Assembly: GCA_037179335.1 (NCBI GenBank)
Contig: JAKZHN010000041.1
Location: 275,798-339,797, forward strand
Length of the DNA stretch: 64,000 nt
Source: Cyclaneusma minus
Lineage: Eukaryota > Ascomycota > Leotiomycetes > Marthamycetales > Marthamycetaceae
Direction: 5' to 3'
A model generated the notes under the pieces. That model did not search any database, was not told where the DNA came from, and saw nothing but the letters and a program-made list of their open reading frames with translations. Shown here piece by piece: positions 37,532 through 48,754 of this stretch; position 1 is the first letter of the stretch, and the number at the start of each line of letters is the position of its first letter. The translations under genes were made by a program, and so were the position numbers.

Positions 37532-38040
37532 CTTGGCGGGTGGATGAAGTCAAATTGTCGTGTCGACGGTCGTGGGGCGTGGTGTTGTCGAAATGGAGCG
37601 CTGCGAAAAGTCGAGAAAGAGTATTCTCAAAGTTGCGCCAGGATGAGGCTTGGCTCGCTTGGTGCACGGGCCACGACGCACGGGCCACGTACATTAGGGT
37701 TGAAGGAACCTATCCAGCCTTGAGCTAAACTAGTGCAAGGCTGAGCAGGATCGGGCACGTGAAACCGCGTTAAGCTTTCGTGCAACATCGTGGAAGACGG
37801 CCTGAGTTGGTTGGACTGTTCTCAATAATTCGGGTTTATTCTCGTCCTCCTCGAGCTCGAAGCAGCAGGGTTTGCGAAGACTGTCTAAGTTCTACTGACA
37901 ATTTCTGAGGGTTGACCGTGGATCAAGATATCTATCTCGTGATACGCGACGTGTTGAACAACCACATCCTCTACAGAGCCAGCGACTACCAACCGTTGTT
38001 GCCTCTTGCAGAATCTGCAGCATTATAGTCAGCAAGCAAA
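37532..38040. promoter_or_regulatory. Shared divergent promoter rps6 / ctf8
   Basis: The 509-bp gap separates two divergent start codons. It has a CACGTG E-box-like palindrome near 37757 inside GGGCACGTGAAACC. No strong TATA element is evident. The two genes could be co-regulated, which is inference from arrangement only. Confidence 0.45.
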
Positions 38041-38535
38041 ATGGCCGGCGTTCCTCTCCATCCTAAGCCATCGCATCCCTCGAGGCCATCTACCAACCCT
38101 CTCCCGCAGCTCCTCCACACCCCTTCCGGACTGGCCCTGCTCGAGATCCAAGGCACCATCAATCTGCCCGATGACCCCCGGTACGATCCCTTAGACCCTG
38201 AAGCCACATCGAGTGGCAAGACCTACGAGACTGCAATTGGACGCCTAGTCTTCCCAGACTACAATCCCGCTTTCCAAGACCCCAAGAGCACCATCTGGAT
38301 GAAGCGCGTCCACCTCTATGTTGGGAAACATCAACGCGTTACAGGCGAAGTCAAGAAGTTGCCAAAGCCCATGGCTGTTATTCGAAGACGCCCCAGAGAA
38401 CAGGATGAGGACGATATCATGGGCAATGCGGTAGACGATGGAGAAGTGCCGGAAGAGCTGGAGGTTGTTGAAATTATCAAGTACAAGATCTTGTTTTCGC
38501 AAAGGCCAGAACCTGTTGGGACTTTGGAAACTTGA
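38041..38535 (+). CDS. ctf8: Chromosome transmission fidelity protein Ctf8
   Basis: An intronless gene of 164 aa. The Ctf8 family is a small subunit of the alternative clamp loader Ctf18-Dcc1-Ctf8-RFC, which handles PCNA during replication, sister-chromatid cohesion and checkpoint signalling in the nucleus. The diagnostic features are the LLHTPSGLALLEIQGTI block at residues 24-40, the IGRLVFPDY strand and the LYVGKHQRVTGEVKKLPKPMAVI segment followed by an acidic loop and a C-terminal VVEIIKYKILFSQRPEP. Length and order match fungal Ctf8 proteins. It is transcribed away from rps6. Confidence 0.92.
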   Translation: MAGVPLHPKPSHPSRPSTNPLPQLLHTPSGLALLEIQGTINLPDDPRYDPLDPEATSSGKTYETAIGRLVFPDYNPAFQDPKSTIWMKRVHLYVGKHQRVTGEVKKLPKPMAVIRRRPREQDEDDIMGNAVDDGEVPEELEVVEIIKYKILFSQRPEPVGTLET

Positions 38536-39054
38536 AAAGAGGGGGTCATTCAAGAGTCATGAGGCTCGCGACTCGTGCAATGACTGATTTTCTCGTGCAA
38601 CCCCTGACAGCTTTGTCTGGTCCTGTTGACCCAAGATTTCCATCCTTCAGGTACGCAAACTTGGAGCCAATAGTAGTCTCCTCTTCCATCATTTTCTTCA
38701 ACACCGCTCTCTCTCTCCGCGTACACGAATATCTGTCCCCTCGAGAAGAGGCGCACAAAAGCAAATTGACGCCCAAATGGACAGGAAAATACTTCAATCA
38801 TGGAGAATAAATTCTTTCTGTCCCCGCATTTTGCCTTAGAAATCCAGGTTTGGTACTCATGGCCAACGTGATCAACAACTATTTCTATTAACCCTAATCA
38901 CTCAAGAACCAACATAAGCTGAGAACATCGCTGTCTTGCCCTCCCTCTCCGAGATCACAGTGTTCACTGCTGCCCGACTTCGTGTCAGTCGACCTCAGCC
39001 TATTCACCACCCTTCTATTACGAAGCCACTCCCACGACGTCTGGTATTCTCAAC
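38536..39054. other. Intergenic between ctf8 and the GDSL hydrolase gene
   Basis: Carries the ctf8 3' end and the promoter of the hydrolase gene. An overlapping plus ORF (38532-38810) has no domain or signal peptide and is not supported. Confidence 0.5.
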
Positions 39055-40323
39055 ATGAGGTGGCTCTTCTCTCTGGCCATAGCGGCCAATGCTCTTTTGG
39101 CCGTCAACGCCTCTCCACTACCTGGCAATACGGCCGCCGGTTTTTCTCTTACCGACTTCAAGAACTTGATCACGTTTGGAGACAGGTAAGCCAACAATCC
39201 TTTTAAGAGGAGATACACACGGCTTGCTCTTGGACAGAGTGCCGTATAACCATTACGAATCATACTGATATGCCACAGCTATACGGATGAGCGACGCGCC
39301 TTGTATCTCTTGCAAAATAGCATGATGAGTCCTCCTCCCGGCACCCTTCTTGAACCATATTCTCCCACAGCAAGTGGAGGAATCGTCTGGGCTCGATGGT
39401 TGGCAATTTACACTGGCGCGACTCTTTAGTAAGAAATCAAATACCGAGGTCAGTATTGCATAGCTGACGATGCCAGTGACTACGCTGTACAACACGCCGT
39501 CTGTTCGAATCATCTTACTCCAACGAGTGGCCCGATAGAGAATGTCGAGGTCAACATCCCCGACGTTTTGGGCTACCAAATCCCTGCTTATCTCGACGAC
39601 GTTGCCTTCATCAATTCTACCACATACACCAACACCCTCTTCACCGACCGCACAGCCGAGAATAGTGTTTACGCTATATGGATTGGCATGAGTGACATAA
39701 CATCGTCGTTCCTGTCGGACAGCCAAATCACCGGAAAGACAATCCCGCAATTCACCGACTGCGTATTCGACGCCTTCGACTCCATCTACAAATCTGGTGG
39801 CCGCTTCTTCGTCCTCATGAACATGGCTCCCTTGGAGTTGGCACCCAGATACTCCGCCACTGCCAACGCAGGCATGAATACCGTGAGTTCCAGCTCGGAT
39901 CCAGCGAATACGGCCCCCACGTTCTTCGAAGATCTTCCTCACAACGGTCAGGACTACAACGCAACCGCACTTCACTACAAAGTGCAAGAATACACCTCCC
40001 TCGTTAACCGTATCTGGGAACTCCAGCTCCCCTACGTGCAAACCGTCAGCAAGCGCTACCCGGGTGCGAAATTCGCTCTCTACGATGTCCACAGTCTTTT
40101 TACCGAGATGTACAACAACCCATCGCCTTACTTCAATGGCAGTTTGGCGCCGAATGTCACGGGAATGCGTACTCGCTGTGAGAACTGCAGCTCGTCGGCG
40201 AATGACAGCTTCATGTGGTACGATGAGTTGCACCCGAGCGAGAGGGTGGATCAGGTCCTTGCGAGCGGGTTCATCGACGTTTTGAATGGGAGCTCGCAAT
40301 ATGCGACCTACTGGCAGGGTTGA
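39055..40323 (+). CDS. Secreted GDSL/SGNH hydrolase (CE16-like esterase)
   Basis: Exons 39055..39185, 39279..39428 and 39477..40323 encode 375 aa. The first 19 residues form a signal peptide (LFSLAIAANALLAVNAS). The catalytic serine lies in FGDSYTDE (Ser44), split across the first intron, and the Asp-x-x-His pair is in WYDELHPSERV (Asp343, His346). Several N-x-S/T glycosylation sites occur. The architecture matches fungal GDSL acylhydrolases, including carbohydrate esterase family 16 acetylesterases that remove acetyl groups from plant polysaccharide fragments outside the cell. The exact substrate is not decidable. All splice junctions keep the conserved frame. Confidence 0.9.
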
Positions 40324-41730
40324 TGGAGATGCTTGAAAAGTGCAAGGAGACGCTGCTTCAACGGGTCGGTGAGGATCTCGTGATCGGCGGTCTACGAAGC
40401 AGTGACGTATTCCTGGGCATTCCATGGCCTTTCTTGCCAGCGTGGGTGTTATGGCGAAGAAGTTTGCGTCTTTCAGGACGAATGGGGATACCAAGGGATC
40501 TGCGGTCTTTTGCAGCGGTGGTTATGTGTCTAGTCGAGACGCCCGGTCTTTTGTTGATGTTGACCTCATTCTCATGGATCGGTCAGTCGAGGCGATAGAC
40601 GCGCGGTCTACAACGCCATCAATATGTCTGGCTGTGGCGTGGAGGCTTTTTCAGGGGCGTTCTGCTAATTTTGGTTGTTTTAATTCTGTTTTGATTCTGA
40701 CGCAAGTTGTTGGCTTACTCGGGCGCACAAAAGTCACAAGGAGGTCATCGGTGGCGGTCCTGGATATCCTAACCCCCTGACCGCGTACCGGTGAAAGCCA
40801 ACAGTCCCCTTACTTCAAAACTTTCTGTACATAACTACTATAGTTATAGCGCGCTAATTGTCTTACTCTCCTTAATAGACTCTTGTATTAACGGATGGTC
40901 TAAGAATTTGCTGTACCCCGTGATGCAGACTGCGAAGACTCCAAGTTTTTGACATAATTGGTCTCAACATCCTGCATTTTGTCCTCGGCTTCGCGTTGCA
41001 TGCCCGGCCCCCATGTTCGTAAAGATTTTGGACTACGACAGGAGAACATGGCCGTACAAAGACGCTCTGCTTTGTCCGTGTGTTTTGGGTAACTGAAGAA
41101 GACCCCGGCCGCGGGCATGATGGGAATTCTAGGCTTTTCACACAGGACCACGGGAGACCTTCGTACAGGAGCGCCGCAGAGCGCAAGGCTGAGCAACGCT
41201 GCCGAGCTGTGTGTGGTCACGTTGTCAGTCTCAGGGGCTTGGCGAGAGCAGCACTTGACTCCAAATCCGTAGCCATAAATCAAAGGCAGTCAGGGGTTGG
41301 TGCAATTGGAATATAACTCGTTTGTATGAAGGTTCGCAAGCGGCTCGAACGAAATTGACAACTCCGGGGTTTGACTGCATAACACTCCAACAGAGATATG
41401 ATGTCGCATCCCACGGGTGGGGCGTGAGGACCAAAAATATCCTGTTGCTGTTCTTGCTTTTATTCGCCTTTTTTGCTCTTTCTGCAACGCTTTTTTGGAT
41501 GCTCTTTTCGTTGCGATGTAGGTGGTGAGTGAGCCCCGACCCCTGAGCTCACATCACTCATCTGCCTGCCTTAGGCTACCACCCTAAGCGACTAAAGCGA
41601 GTGTGTATACCTCCAGGCCCACTAGATCACCACTCTGCAACGAGTCGTCATGATCTTGTGTAATAGCAGTCAAAAGATGTTTTGCATAGATAGCTTACGT
41701 CTCTCATCAATCATCCCACCCGTGGCCCCT
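40324..41730. other. 1.4-kb convergent intergenic region
   Basis: The 3' ends of the hydrolase gene (+) and dph1 (-) face each other. ORFs on both strands are short and lack recognisable features. Nothing supported. Confidence 0.5.
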
Positions 41731-43121
41731 TCACCCCTTAACCTCCACCCTGGGCGCCTCCCTCGTCCTCCCCAACCCCTCCTTCCCATAATAATCCATC
41801 GGATAAACCCCCCCATTATCCTTATCCCAATCCTCCCTCTCGCCCAACACAATCAGCGCCTCGTACGGCGTCAACAGCGGTCTCGGAAATGCATATCCCC
41901 AATCAATACTCAACCGCGGACATGCAACCTGCACCCAGCATTCCACATCTTCCATCATTCCCAACTTACCCGGAAAAATCTCACTTAGCAGCAGATTTAT
42001 ATACAGAATTCCTTGCGCTTCTAATTTGCGTTCTATGAGTGCCATGGTGTGTGGATTTCCTTGTCGCCCGAGGGAACCGAGGATGAGGCCCCATTTTTTG
42101 GCAGTGCGCGCGGAGGAGATGGCGGTGCGGCGGAGTGAGTGCATCTCAGCGTGGTCGAAGCCTTCGCGGGTGAGCTTGCGCGAATAGGGGTCGTAGCGGT
42201 AGGCGGGGATGGAGGGGTTGTGGATCATGGCGCTTTCGAGGTGGAATCTGCCATCACCTAGGTATAGCAGAATGTCGACGCCGTCTGTGGAGGGGAGTCT
42301 GGGTGATGTGCAGCCGAGAATCTCGCCTTTGCTTAGGGGCATGATTTGCGGTATGATAACCTTGTAACCAGCGTTCTCGAGCGGTCTCCTGACGCCGTGT
42401 AAGGTGGCGTTGAATTGGATGGTCCCGACTACGGCGATTGTCTTGCCGGGTGTGAAGTTTCGTTCGAGGGTTGCTAGGAGGTGGGTTGTGTCTATGCTGA
42501 TGTCGACGAAGACGTATAGGGTCTTGATTTTGGTAACGTCTACGGGGATTAGACAGGAGTGGGCGTAGTGGACTAGCAGATCACAGCCCAGTGCTCGCGC
42601 GGTGTAATCGTCGATACAACATGCGCCATATGTAACATCTCCCATAATCAGAGTCTCAATGCCGGGGCAGAACTGAGTCAGGATATCGGAGATGGTAGTC
42701 GCAAATAGTAAGAGACCCTCGGGCATCTGAAGAGCCACCTTCTTTGAGCCATTGGTCCGTATCCGATGTATAGTTTTATGGATTTCGAAAGAATAGTTTG
42801 CAGGAAGTAAAGCAATAGCTTCGTTGATAGCTGGGTCGTTGAGTATCTCGGGGGGAACCTGGTTCAGGGTTCTCATCGTCCTTCGGGGTTGCGCCACTAT
42901 GAAGCTATGAGTCCCAGGGTTCTGCAGAAGCATTGGAGAAGTGGCAGACCTTGAACAGCTCCAGATTCTTCAATTGACGAGCCATTCTGCGCATTGTTGG
43001 CAGCTTGTTTCCTTCCCACGAATCTCTTTTTTGGTTGTCTCGCGACTGGTGTTTCTTCTGGCAGACTGTTCTCCAGGTCTGCGGCGATACCTAGGTTTCC
43101 TTGGGCTCTGTCTTCTTCCAT
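41731..43121 (-). CDS. dph1: Diphthamide synthesis subunit Dph1
   Basis: Exons 43121..42950 and 42896..41731 encode 445 aa. Dph1 with Dph2 forms the radical-SAM-like [4Fe-4S] enzyme that transfers the 3-amino-3-carboxypropyl group from SAM to a histidine of elongation factor 2, the first step of diphthamide formation in the cytosol. The cluster cysteines are visible at Cys150/151 (DVTYGACC), Cys253 (ILGCTSP) and Cys383 (ACPRLSID). The N-terminal PKKRFVGRK block is typical of the family and supports the start at 43121 rather than an upstream in-frame ATG. The intron has a weak donor (GTCTGC) and TAG acceptor, but the junction preserves frame. The gene diverges from HMG-CoA lyase with 341 bp between starts. 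Confidence 0.92.
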
Positions 43122-43462
43122 CGTGGGTATTCTGACGGGAAATCTGTGGAAATAGTGGTATTTTCGATACGTCGTTTGCTCACAGGGAATTCGTCCTTCA
43201 AAAAGATTTGCCTCGATTTCTCGTCGCAAGCATTCGATATGGAAATCTTCTGATTGGACTTTATCAGCCCCACTGTTATCGCAAGGCTGAAATTCTTGGC
43301 GGCATGGCCCAAGCTTTCCCCGCATTCTACGAAAGCCGATGGTAGCCTCGTCAGATCTCCCGACTTCCATCGTCTTCACTTCACTCTTCACCCCTCACGC
43401 CTGTCGCTTCTGCAGACCTTCTCTTCTTCCCCTTTGTATCTAGGCAATGTCTCTCAGTCGCA
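43122..43462. promoter_or_regulatory. Shared divergent promoter dph1 / HMG-CoA lyase
   Basis: A compact 341-bp region between the two divergent ATG codons. No canonical TATA box is seen. Bidirectional initiation is inferred from arrangement. Confidence 0.4.
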
Positions 43463-44612
43463 ATGGCGTCCCTCCGCACCTTTCTCCCACTTAGATCTCA
43501 ACTACGCTCATGCAAGCCTCTCCTTCGAGCTTTCTCCACAGCTACAGACGAGCACGCAGCGCGTATCGCTCAACATCAGGCCACCGGCAATCATGTGAAG
43601 CTGGTCGAAGTCGGGCCCCGTGATGGCCTCCAGAATGAGAAGAAAACCATTCCACTAGAAACCAAAATTCAATTGATTGAAAAACTAGCCAAGACTGGAT
43701 TGCCGGTTATAGAAGCTGGATCTTTTGTAGCTCCCAAATGGGTTCCACAGGTCCGTGACACCTCTCCACCTTGCATTCAATAAGAGAAATTTCCCAGTAG
43801 CTGACAAAAAGGATTCCCAGATGGCAAACTCGGGTGAAATCCTCGAACATATTCTCAAGCAACCCCCTACCTCCCCAACTCCCATCAGCTACTCCTTCCT
43901 CGCCCCCAACGCCAAGGGTTTCGAAAACGCAACCGCCATCCTGCAACAAAACGCCAGCTCCACCACTAACACAACCCCCATTGAAATCGCCGTCTTCGCC
44001 GCCGCAACTGAAACCTTCTCACAGAAGAACCTAAACTGCTCCATCGCCATATCTCTCGAGCGCTTTAAGCCCGTAATCCAAGGCGCCAAAGCAGCCGGCC
44101 TGCGTGTCCGTGCCTACATCTCCGTCGTGCTCGGCTGTCCCTTCGAAGGCTTCGACGTCAGCTCGCAGAAAGTAGCCGAACTAGCAACCGACCTGCTCGA
44201 GTTAGGCGCCGATGAGATCTCTCTTGGGGACACGACTGGGATGGGCACAGCCCCGCGGACTGCCGAACTCCTGCGGGCGATGACGGCTGCTGGAGTCCTT
44301 AATGAAGATATTGCTATGCACTTCCATGATACGTATGGACAGGCATTGGTTAATACGGCCGTGTCGCTGGAGTATGGTATTCGCACATTTGATAGTGCGG
44401 TAGGGGGCTTGGGTGGTTGTCCGTATAGTCCTGGGGCCACGGGGAATGTGGCTACTGAGGATATGGTGTATTTTATGGAGAGCTTGGGTTTGGAGACGGG
44501 CGTTGACCTGGACAAGGTGGCAGAGATTGGGGAGTGGATTTGTGGGGAGATTGGGAAGGGAAATGCCAGTAATGTGGGCAAGGCGATAATGGGGAAGCGG
44601 AAAAACGCTTGA
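43463..44612 (+). CDS. Hydroxymethylglutaryl-CoA lyase, mitochondrial
   Basis: Exons 43463..43750 and 43821..44612 (70-nt intron) encode 359 aa. The enzyme cleaves HMG-CoA to acetyl-CoA and acetoacetate in the last step of leucine breakdown. The Arg/Ser/Leu-rich, acid-free first 25 residues look like a mitochondrial presequence. Visible family motifs are EVGPRDGLQNE near residue 48, the metal-binding HFHDTYGQ motif and the active-site signature GLGGCPYSPGATGNVATED with its catalytic cysteine. The C-terminus (GKRKNA) is not a peroxisomal PTS1. Length is near that of other fungal lyases. I see nothing missing. Confidence 0.95.
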
Positions 44613-44814
44613 ATTCGAATGGAACTCGTTACAGGTAATGGTATCAGTTCTATATTGACTATGCCAATCGTGGGTAACATCAAAAATTCTTAGTGCTGTA
44701 CAAAAGCCAAAACACCCCTAAAGACGCCTTCGCTCATGTGGTCTAATAATCTAGTAAGCAGAAGAACACTTGTCAACCGTCACCTCCGTCATGACACTCC
44801 CATCATCCACCCAT

Positions 44815-46295
44815 CTACTCCCCCGGCATACCCGCCCTCATATTCGCATACAAACTATCCGGATAACTCAACAAATTCCTCCTCTCATCCATCCAGCCGC
44901 AACCCCCCAACGCCTCCCAACTCGTCCTCACCAAACTCTCCTCACCCCCCTTATCACCCGACGCCTCCCAAAACATCGCACCCCCCAGCCCCACCTCCTT
45001 CACATACTCCATCTTCCATTCCACCATCTGCGGCGTATCATAACTCACCAACTCTCTGCTCCTCTGATCAAACGAAAAAGTCGCTCCCGCAAACTCGTCC
45101 GTGTAGACTGTAGCGCCCGGTTTGGGCAAGTCTTTGTATTCGTACACGCCAGCTTCATATGTGCCGTTGCCGACGCCGTGGTAGGCACTGCCTATGAAAT
45201 TCGTCTTTTCGAACGCGCGGCCATAGAGCGGCATACCAAGCACGATTTTTTGCGCTGGGACGCCACGGGCTATATAGTGTTGCACCGCATCATCCGTATT
45301 AAACGGGGTACTCCTATTGTCCGCCGTATTATTCCACAAATTACTCGCATGTCCCGAGTAGTTACTCCAAGCACCAGAATAGTCGTAGCCCATCAGATTA
45401 AATTGATCAACATATCTGTTCATGTCCGCAAAATGCCAAGGCTTGTAGTTTTGCGGACCAGCTGGACTGGCGACGGTGAGGAGGAAGTGGTAGCCGGGCG
45501 CGAATTGGGCGGCGTAGAGGTCGAGGTCACAGCGCAGTTGGGCGAGGAGAAGGACGAAGGCGGCCATTGCGGTGGAGTTGGGGGCGCCTCCGGGGAATTC
45601 GTAGTCGATGTCGATGCCGTCCATGCCCCAGTCTTTCATGAGAGAGATAGCGGTAGTTACGAAACGGGAACGCGTGGTGGGAGTGCGAGCGGCGGCGGGG
45701 AAGGCGGCGGAGAAGGTCCAGCCGCCGATGGAGAGGAGCGTTTTGAGGGAACGGTTGGACTTTTTGTGGAGGTAGAGTTGCTTGATGTTGCCGTAGGCGT
45801 TTGTGTTTGTGGTTGAGTTGCGGGGCGAGGTTGAGTTGCTGGGGTCGGTGGGGAAGCGGCGTTGGACGTCGGCGTAGGGGTCGAAGGAGAATCTGGAATG
45901 GTGGATTGGTAACTTGTTTGAATTTATAAAAGATTTGGTCTGATGGGCTTGATGACTTACACCTCGCCAGTGGTGGTGAGATTTGCGAATGCATAATAGA
46001 TATGGGTCAGAGTGTCTGTTGGCAGATTCTGAGGAAAGAAGTGTTGGTCATGGGGTGACCTGGAAATGTTTAGTCGAGATTGAAATATAGAGTGAGGAAT
46101 CAGTACTTACCAGCTCGTGAAGTATACCGAGTTTGCATAGCCAGTCGGACCCTCGTATGGAATAGAGGTAATACACGAAGTGCTATCACCTGCTGTTCTG
46201 CAATCTGATGATCCAGAGGCCAACACATAACAATCGGTTAACCCAAAAAGAAGTACGAGGGAGAGAGTGAGGGAGAGCGCAAGGAAGGAAAACAT
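44815..46295 (-). CDS. Secreted GH18 chitinase
   Basis: Exons 46295..46111, 46059..45961 and 45892..44815 encode 453 aa. A signal peptide (FLALSLTLSLVLLFGLTDC) opens the protein. The GH18 catalytic motif DGIDIDYE occupies residues 186-193, with the acid-base Glu193 intact, and the upstream SIGGWTFS block and downstream MGYDYSGAW and YGRAFEK segments line the substrate groove in this family. It hydrolyses chitin outside the cell or at the wall. No chitin-binding LysM or CBM domain is seen, and there is no GPI tail. It resembles class V (bacterial-type) fungal chitinases used in wall remodelling or nutrition. Confidence 0.93.
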
Positions 46296-46876
46296 TTTCG
46301 AGGGAGAAATGTTTGACTGTAGCCAGATGTGTTATAAAGAGTAACTGGAAGAACCCCCGCAGCTTTTTACCCTACGCGAACAAAACGAACAATAACAGAG
46401 TAAGTAGATAGTCATTTGTAAAGGAATGATGTGGTCTTTTCAAGGACAACAGTTATGGGACTTGGAAGCCAAGGAGATCGGAGAAAGAAATGATGTTGGT
46501 AGAACGTGTTGGTCAGACCGCCTTGATGAGGGTGGGGGTATTGAAATATGAATCTCGGGGTTCAAGTTAAGATTTACCCCAAACTCAACGCCAGTGAGTT
46601 TCGGCACACCCGTTGGTCGAAGCTAGTAAGGGATTGAAGCCAAAGGAAGAAATAAAAAACTCCATTTCAAAACATGTGATGCACGATATCGAAGTCAACT
46701 CTTGATTGGTCGGCCAACTCATGTCTCGCCGAGACACAAAGCAACTTGGAAGCTTGCTAGGAAACACCGATGAGCTTCCATACACACAATCGGGATATAA
46801 TCTTCTCACTTCTACCTACCATCCGGTGGAGCCCAAGTGTCTTGGATCAGGAACACAGACCTTGAATGCGTATCTC
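46296..46876. other. Intergenic between chitinase and ureG
   Basis: It holds the chitinase promoter and ureG 3' region on the minus strand. No gene is supported. Confidence 0.5.
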
Positions 46877-48204
46877 TCACTCCAGCTCCTCCAATCCCTC
46901 CGTTGGCTTCGGTCCCCCTCTCTCCTTACTCACAGCCTCTGCTCCACTCGCCCTCCACGCACTAACAATAAGCCCCACGATATGCTCCATGCCTACATCT
47001 TTCTTCACCTGCGCAAACACCGTCGGTCCCCCCTCTCTCATCTTCCTCGCATCCCTCTCCATAACCCCCAAATCCGCCCCCACCGCCTCCGCCAAATCCG
47101 TCTTATTCACCACCAACAAATCAGACTGCGTAATTCCCGGCCCCCCTTTACGCGGAATCTTGTCACCTCCGGAAACATCAATCACGTAGATAATGTAATC
47201 AGCTAGTTCGCGAGAGTAGTTTGCAGCGAGGTTGTCACCGCCAGACTCGATCAAAAGGATGTCGGAAGAGAATTGGCGGTGCAGGTCTTCGAGAGCGGCG
47301 AGGTTGGCGGATATGTCTTCGCGGACTGCGGCGTGCGGACAGCCGCCGGTTTCGATGGCTTTGATGCGGGCGGCTGGGAGGGCTTTGTGGCGGGTTAGAA
47401 ATTCGGCGTCTTCGCGGGTGAAGATGTCGTTTGTGACGGCGGCGATGGAGTACTTGGAGCGGAGGGCACGGCTGAGGGCGAGCATGAGGGCCGTTTTGCC
47501 GGAGCCGACGGGACTGGGAGGCTGTTAATCACTGGTGCCTCGAAGTTTAAAAGAAGAAGAAGCTTTGAAGAATTGGTTTTGACGGATGTTTGTGAAAAGT
47601 GAATTCGGTAAACACTGTTAGGTTGCCCATCACTGGAATCTCGAAATAGAGAACGAGGATAGGCCAATGTGACGGACAGCTTCTTTTGGTCTGGCAAGGC
47701 TCGTTTGTAACAAGAATGGTAGTAAATGAGCACTCCCATACTCATAGAAATACCGTGAATCTTCCCATAAACCCAGATCGACTTGCAGCAGCCTAACGAT
47801 CGGCATCTCCCTCCATCAACCTTGTAGCTATTCGGTCCACAGGCACTTGAAACAAATCTACTGGCAATAAGAAATTTCAAGAAAGAAAAGCAGAACAGAA
47901 GATAAAACTTTAAAAAGACAAGAACTCCACCCACAACCAACAAGATCGCAGAAAACTCGGAACCACGTAGCCAGCATTAACTTTAAAAGAGCAGAAAAAT
48001 CAAGGAATTACGACAGACTCAAGGAAAAGCCTCAACATACCCACCAATCCCCACAGTAAAAGCCCTCTCCGACCAATTCCTCCCCTCAATAATCGGCATC
48101 TCGCGACCCATGTAGCTACCAGGTCCATTTAAAATCTCGTGTGAGTGGCCGTGGTCAGCGGCGTCGTGTGAGTGACCGACCATGCCGTCGTGTGAATGCG
48201 ACAT
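46877..48204 (-). CDS. ureG: Urease accessory GTPase UreG
   Basis: Exons 48204..48041 and 47513..46877 encode 266 aa. UreG is the SIMIBI-class GTPase that couples GTP hydrolysis to nickel insertion into urease. The N-terminus is histidine-rich (HSHDGMVGHSHDAADHGHSHE, 2-23), a metal-binding extension also found in several fungal and plant UreG proteins. The P-loop GPVGSGKT (55-62) is completed exactly at the splice junction. ESGGDN and NKTDLAEAVGAD provide the Walker B-like and NKxD guanine-specificity motifs. The single intron is 527 nt, about ten times the local norm, with donor GTATGT and CCCAG acceptor; it has no ORF that belongs to the protein. Confidence 0.94.
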
Positions 48205-48754
48205 TTTGGCTGGACTAGGGAGTGATATCCGATCAGTATAGGGGTCAGGGGAGCTTTGAGCTGAAAATCAAGAGATTGACAATAATGGTTGTTGGAGAAA
48301 AGTCAACAGCGATCTGAAGAGTTGATTGAAGTACTTGGTGGTGAGAAGAGGCACAGCTAGTCTGATGGCGGGGCATGGCGGGGCAGGTGGATCTCGGAGT
48401 CCGCCGATCCGGCTCTGGATTGAACATCTTAATAGGGGGTAAGAGATCAACACTTACCCCTTTAAGAACCCATACTCAGCGAGTCTCATAACCTTTGTAT
48501 AATGGTATCTGTCCTGGAAAAAACAAGACGCCTACTTCATTCCGATGTTCATGCAAGTGAAATACCTTCCCTTTTGTCTACAAGTATCGGAAGAAGAACC
48601 TGGGGTGCAACGCAACGCGAAAGACCCGGGTAGAGCTCCTCCACCCCTATACTAAGACCATTTGCACGAACGAGATCCCAAATGCTTCACGCACTAAGAG
48701 AAAAGTGCTAGCGCCTTGTAGCTTCTTACGACAATGTGTAAACAACCCACGCCA
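48205..48754. other. Intergenic between ureG and ies2
   Basis: Upstream region of ureG and 3' region of ies2. No exon, RNA gene or repeat recognised. Confidence 0.5.
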
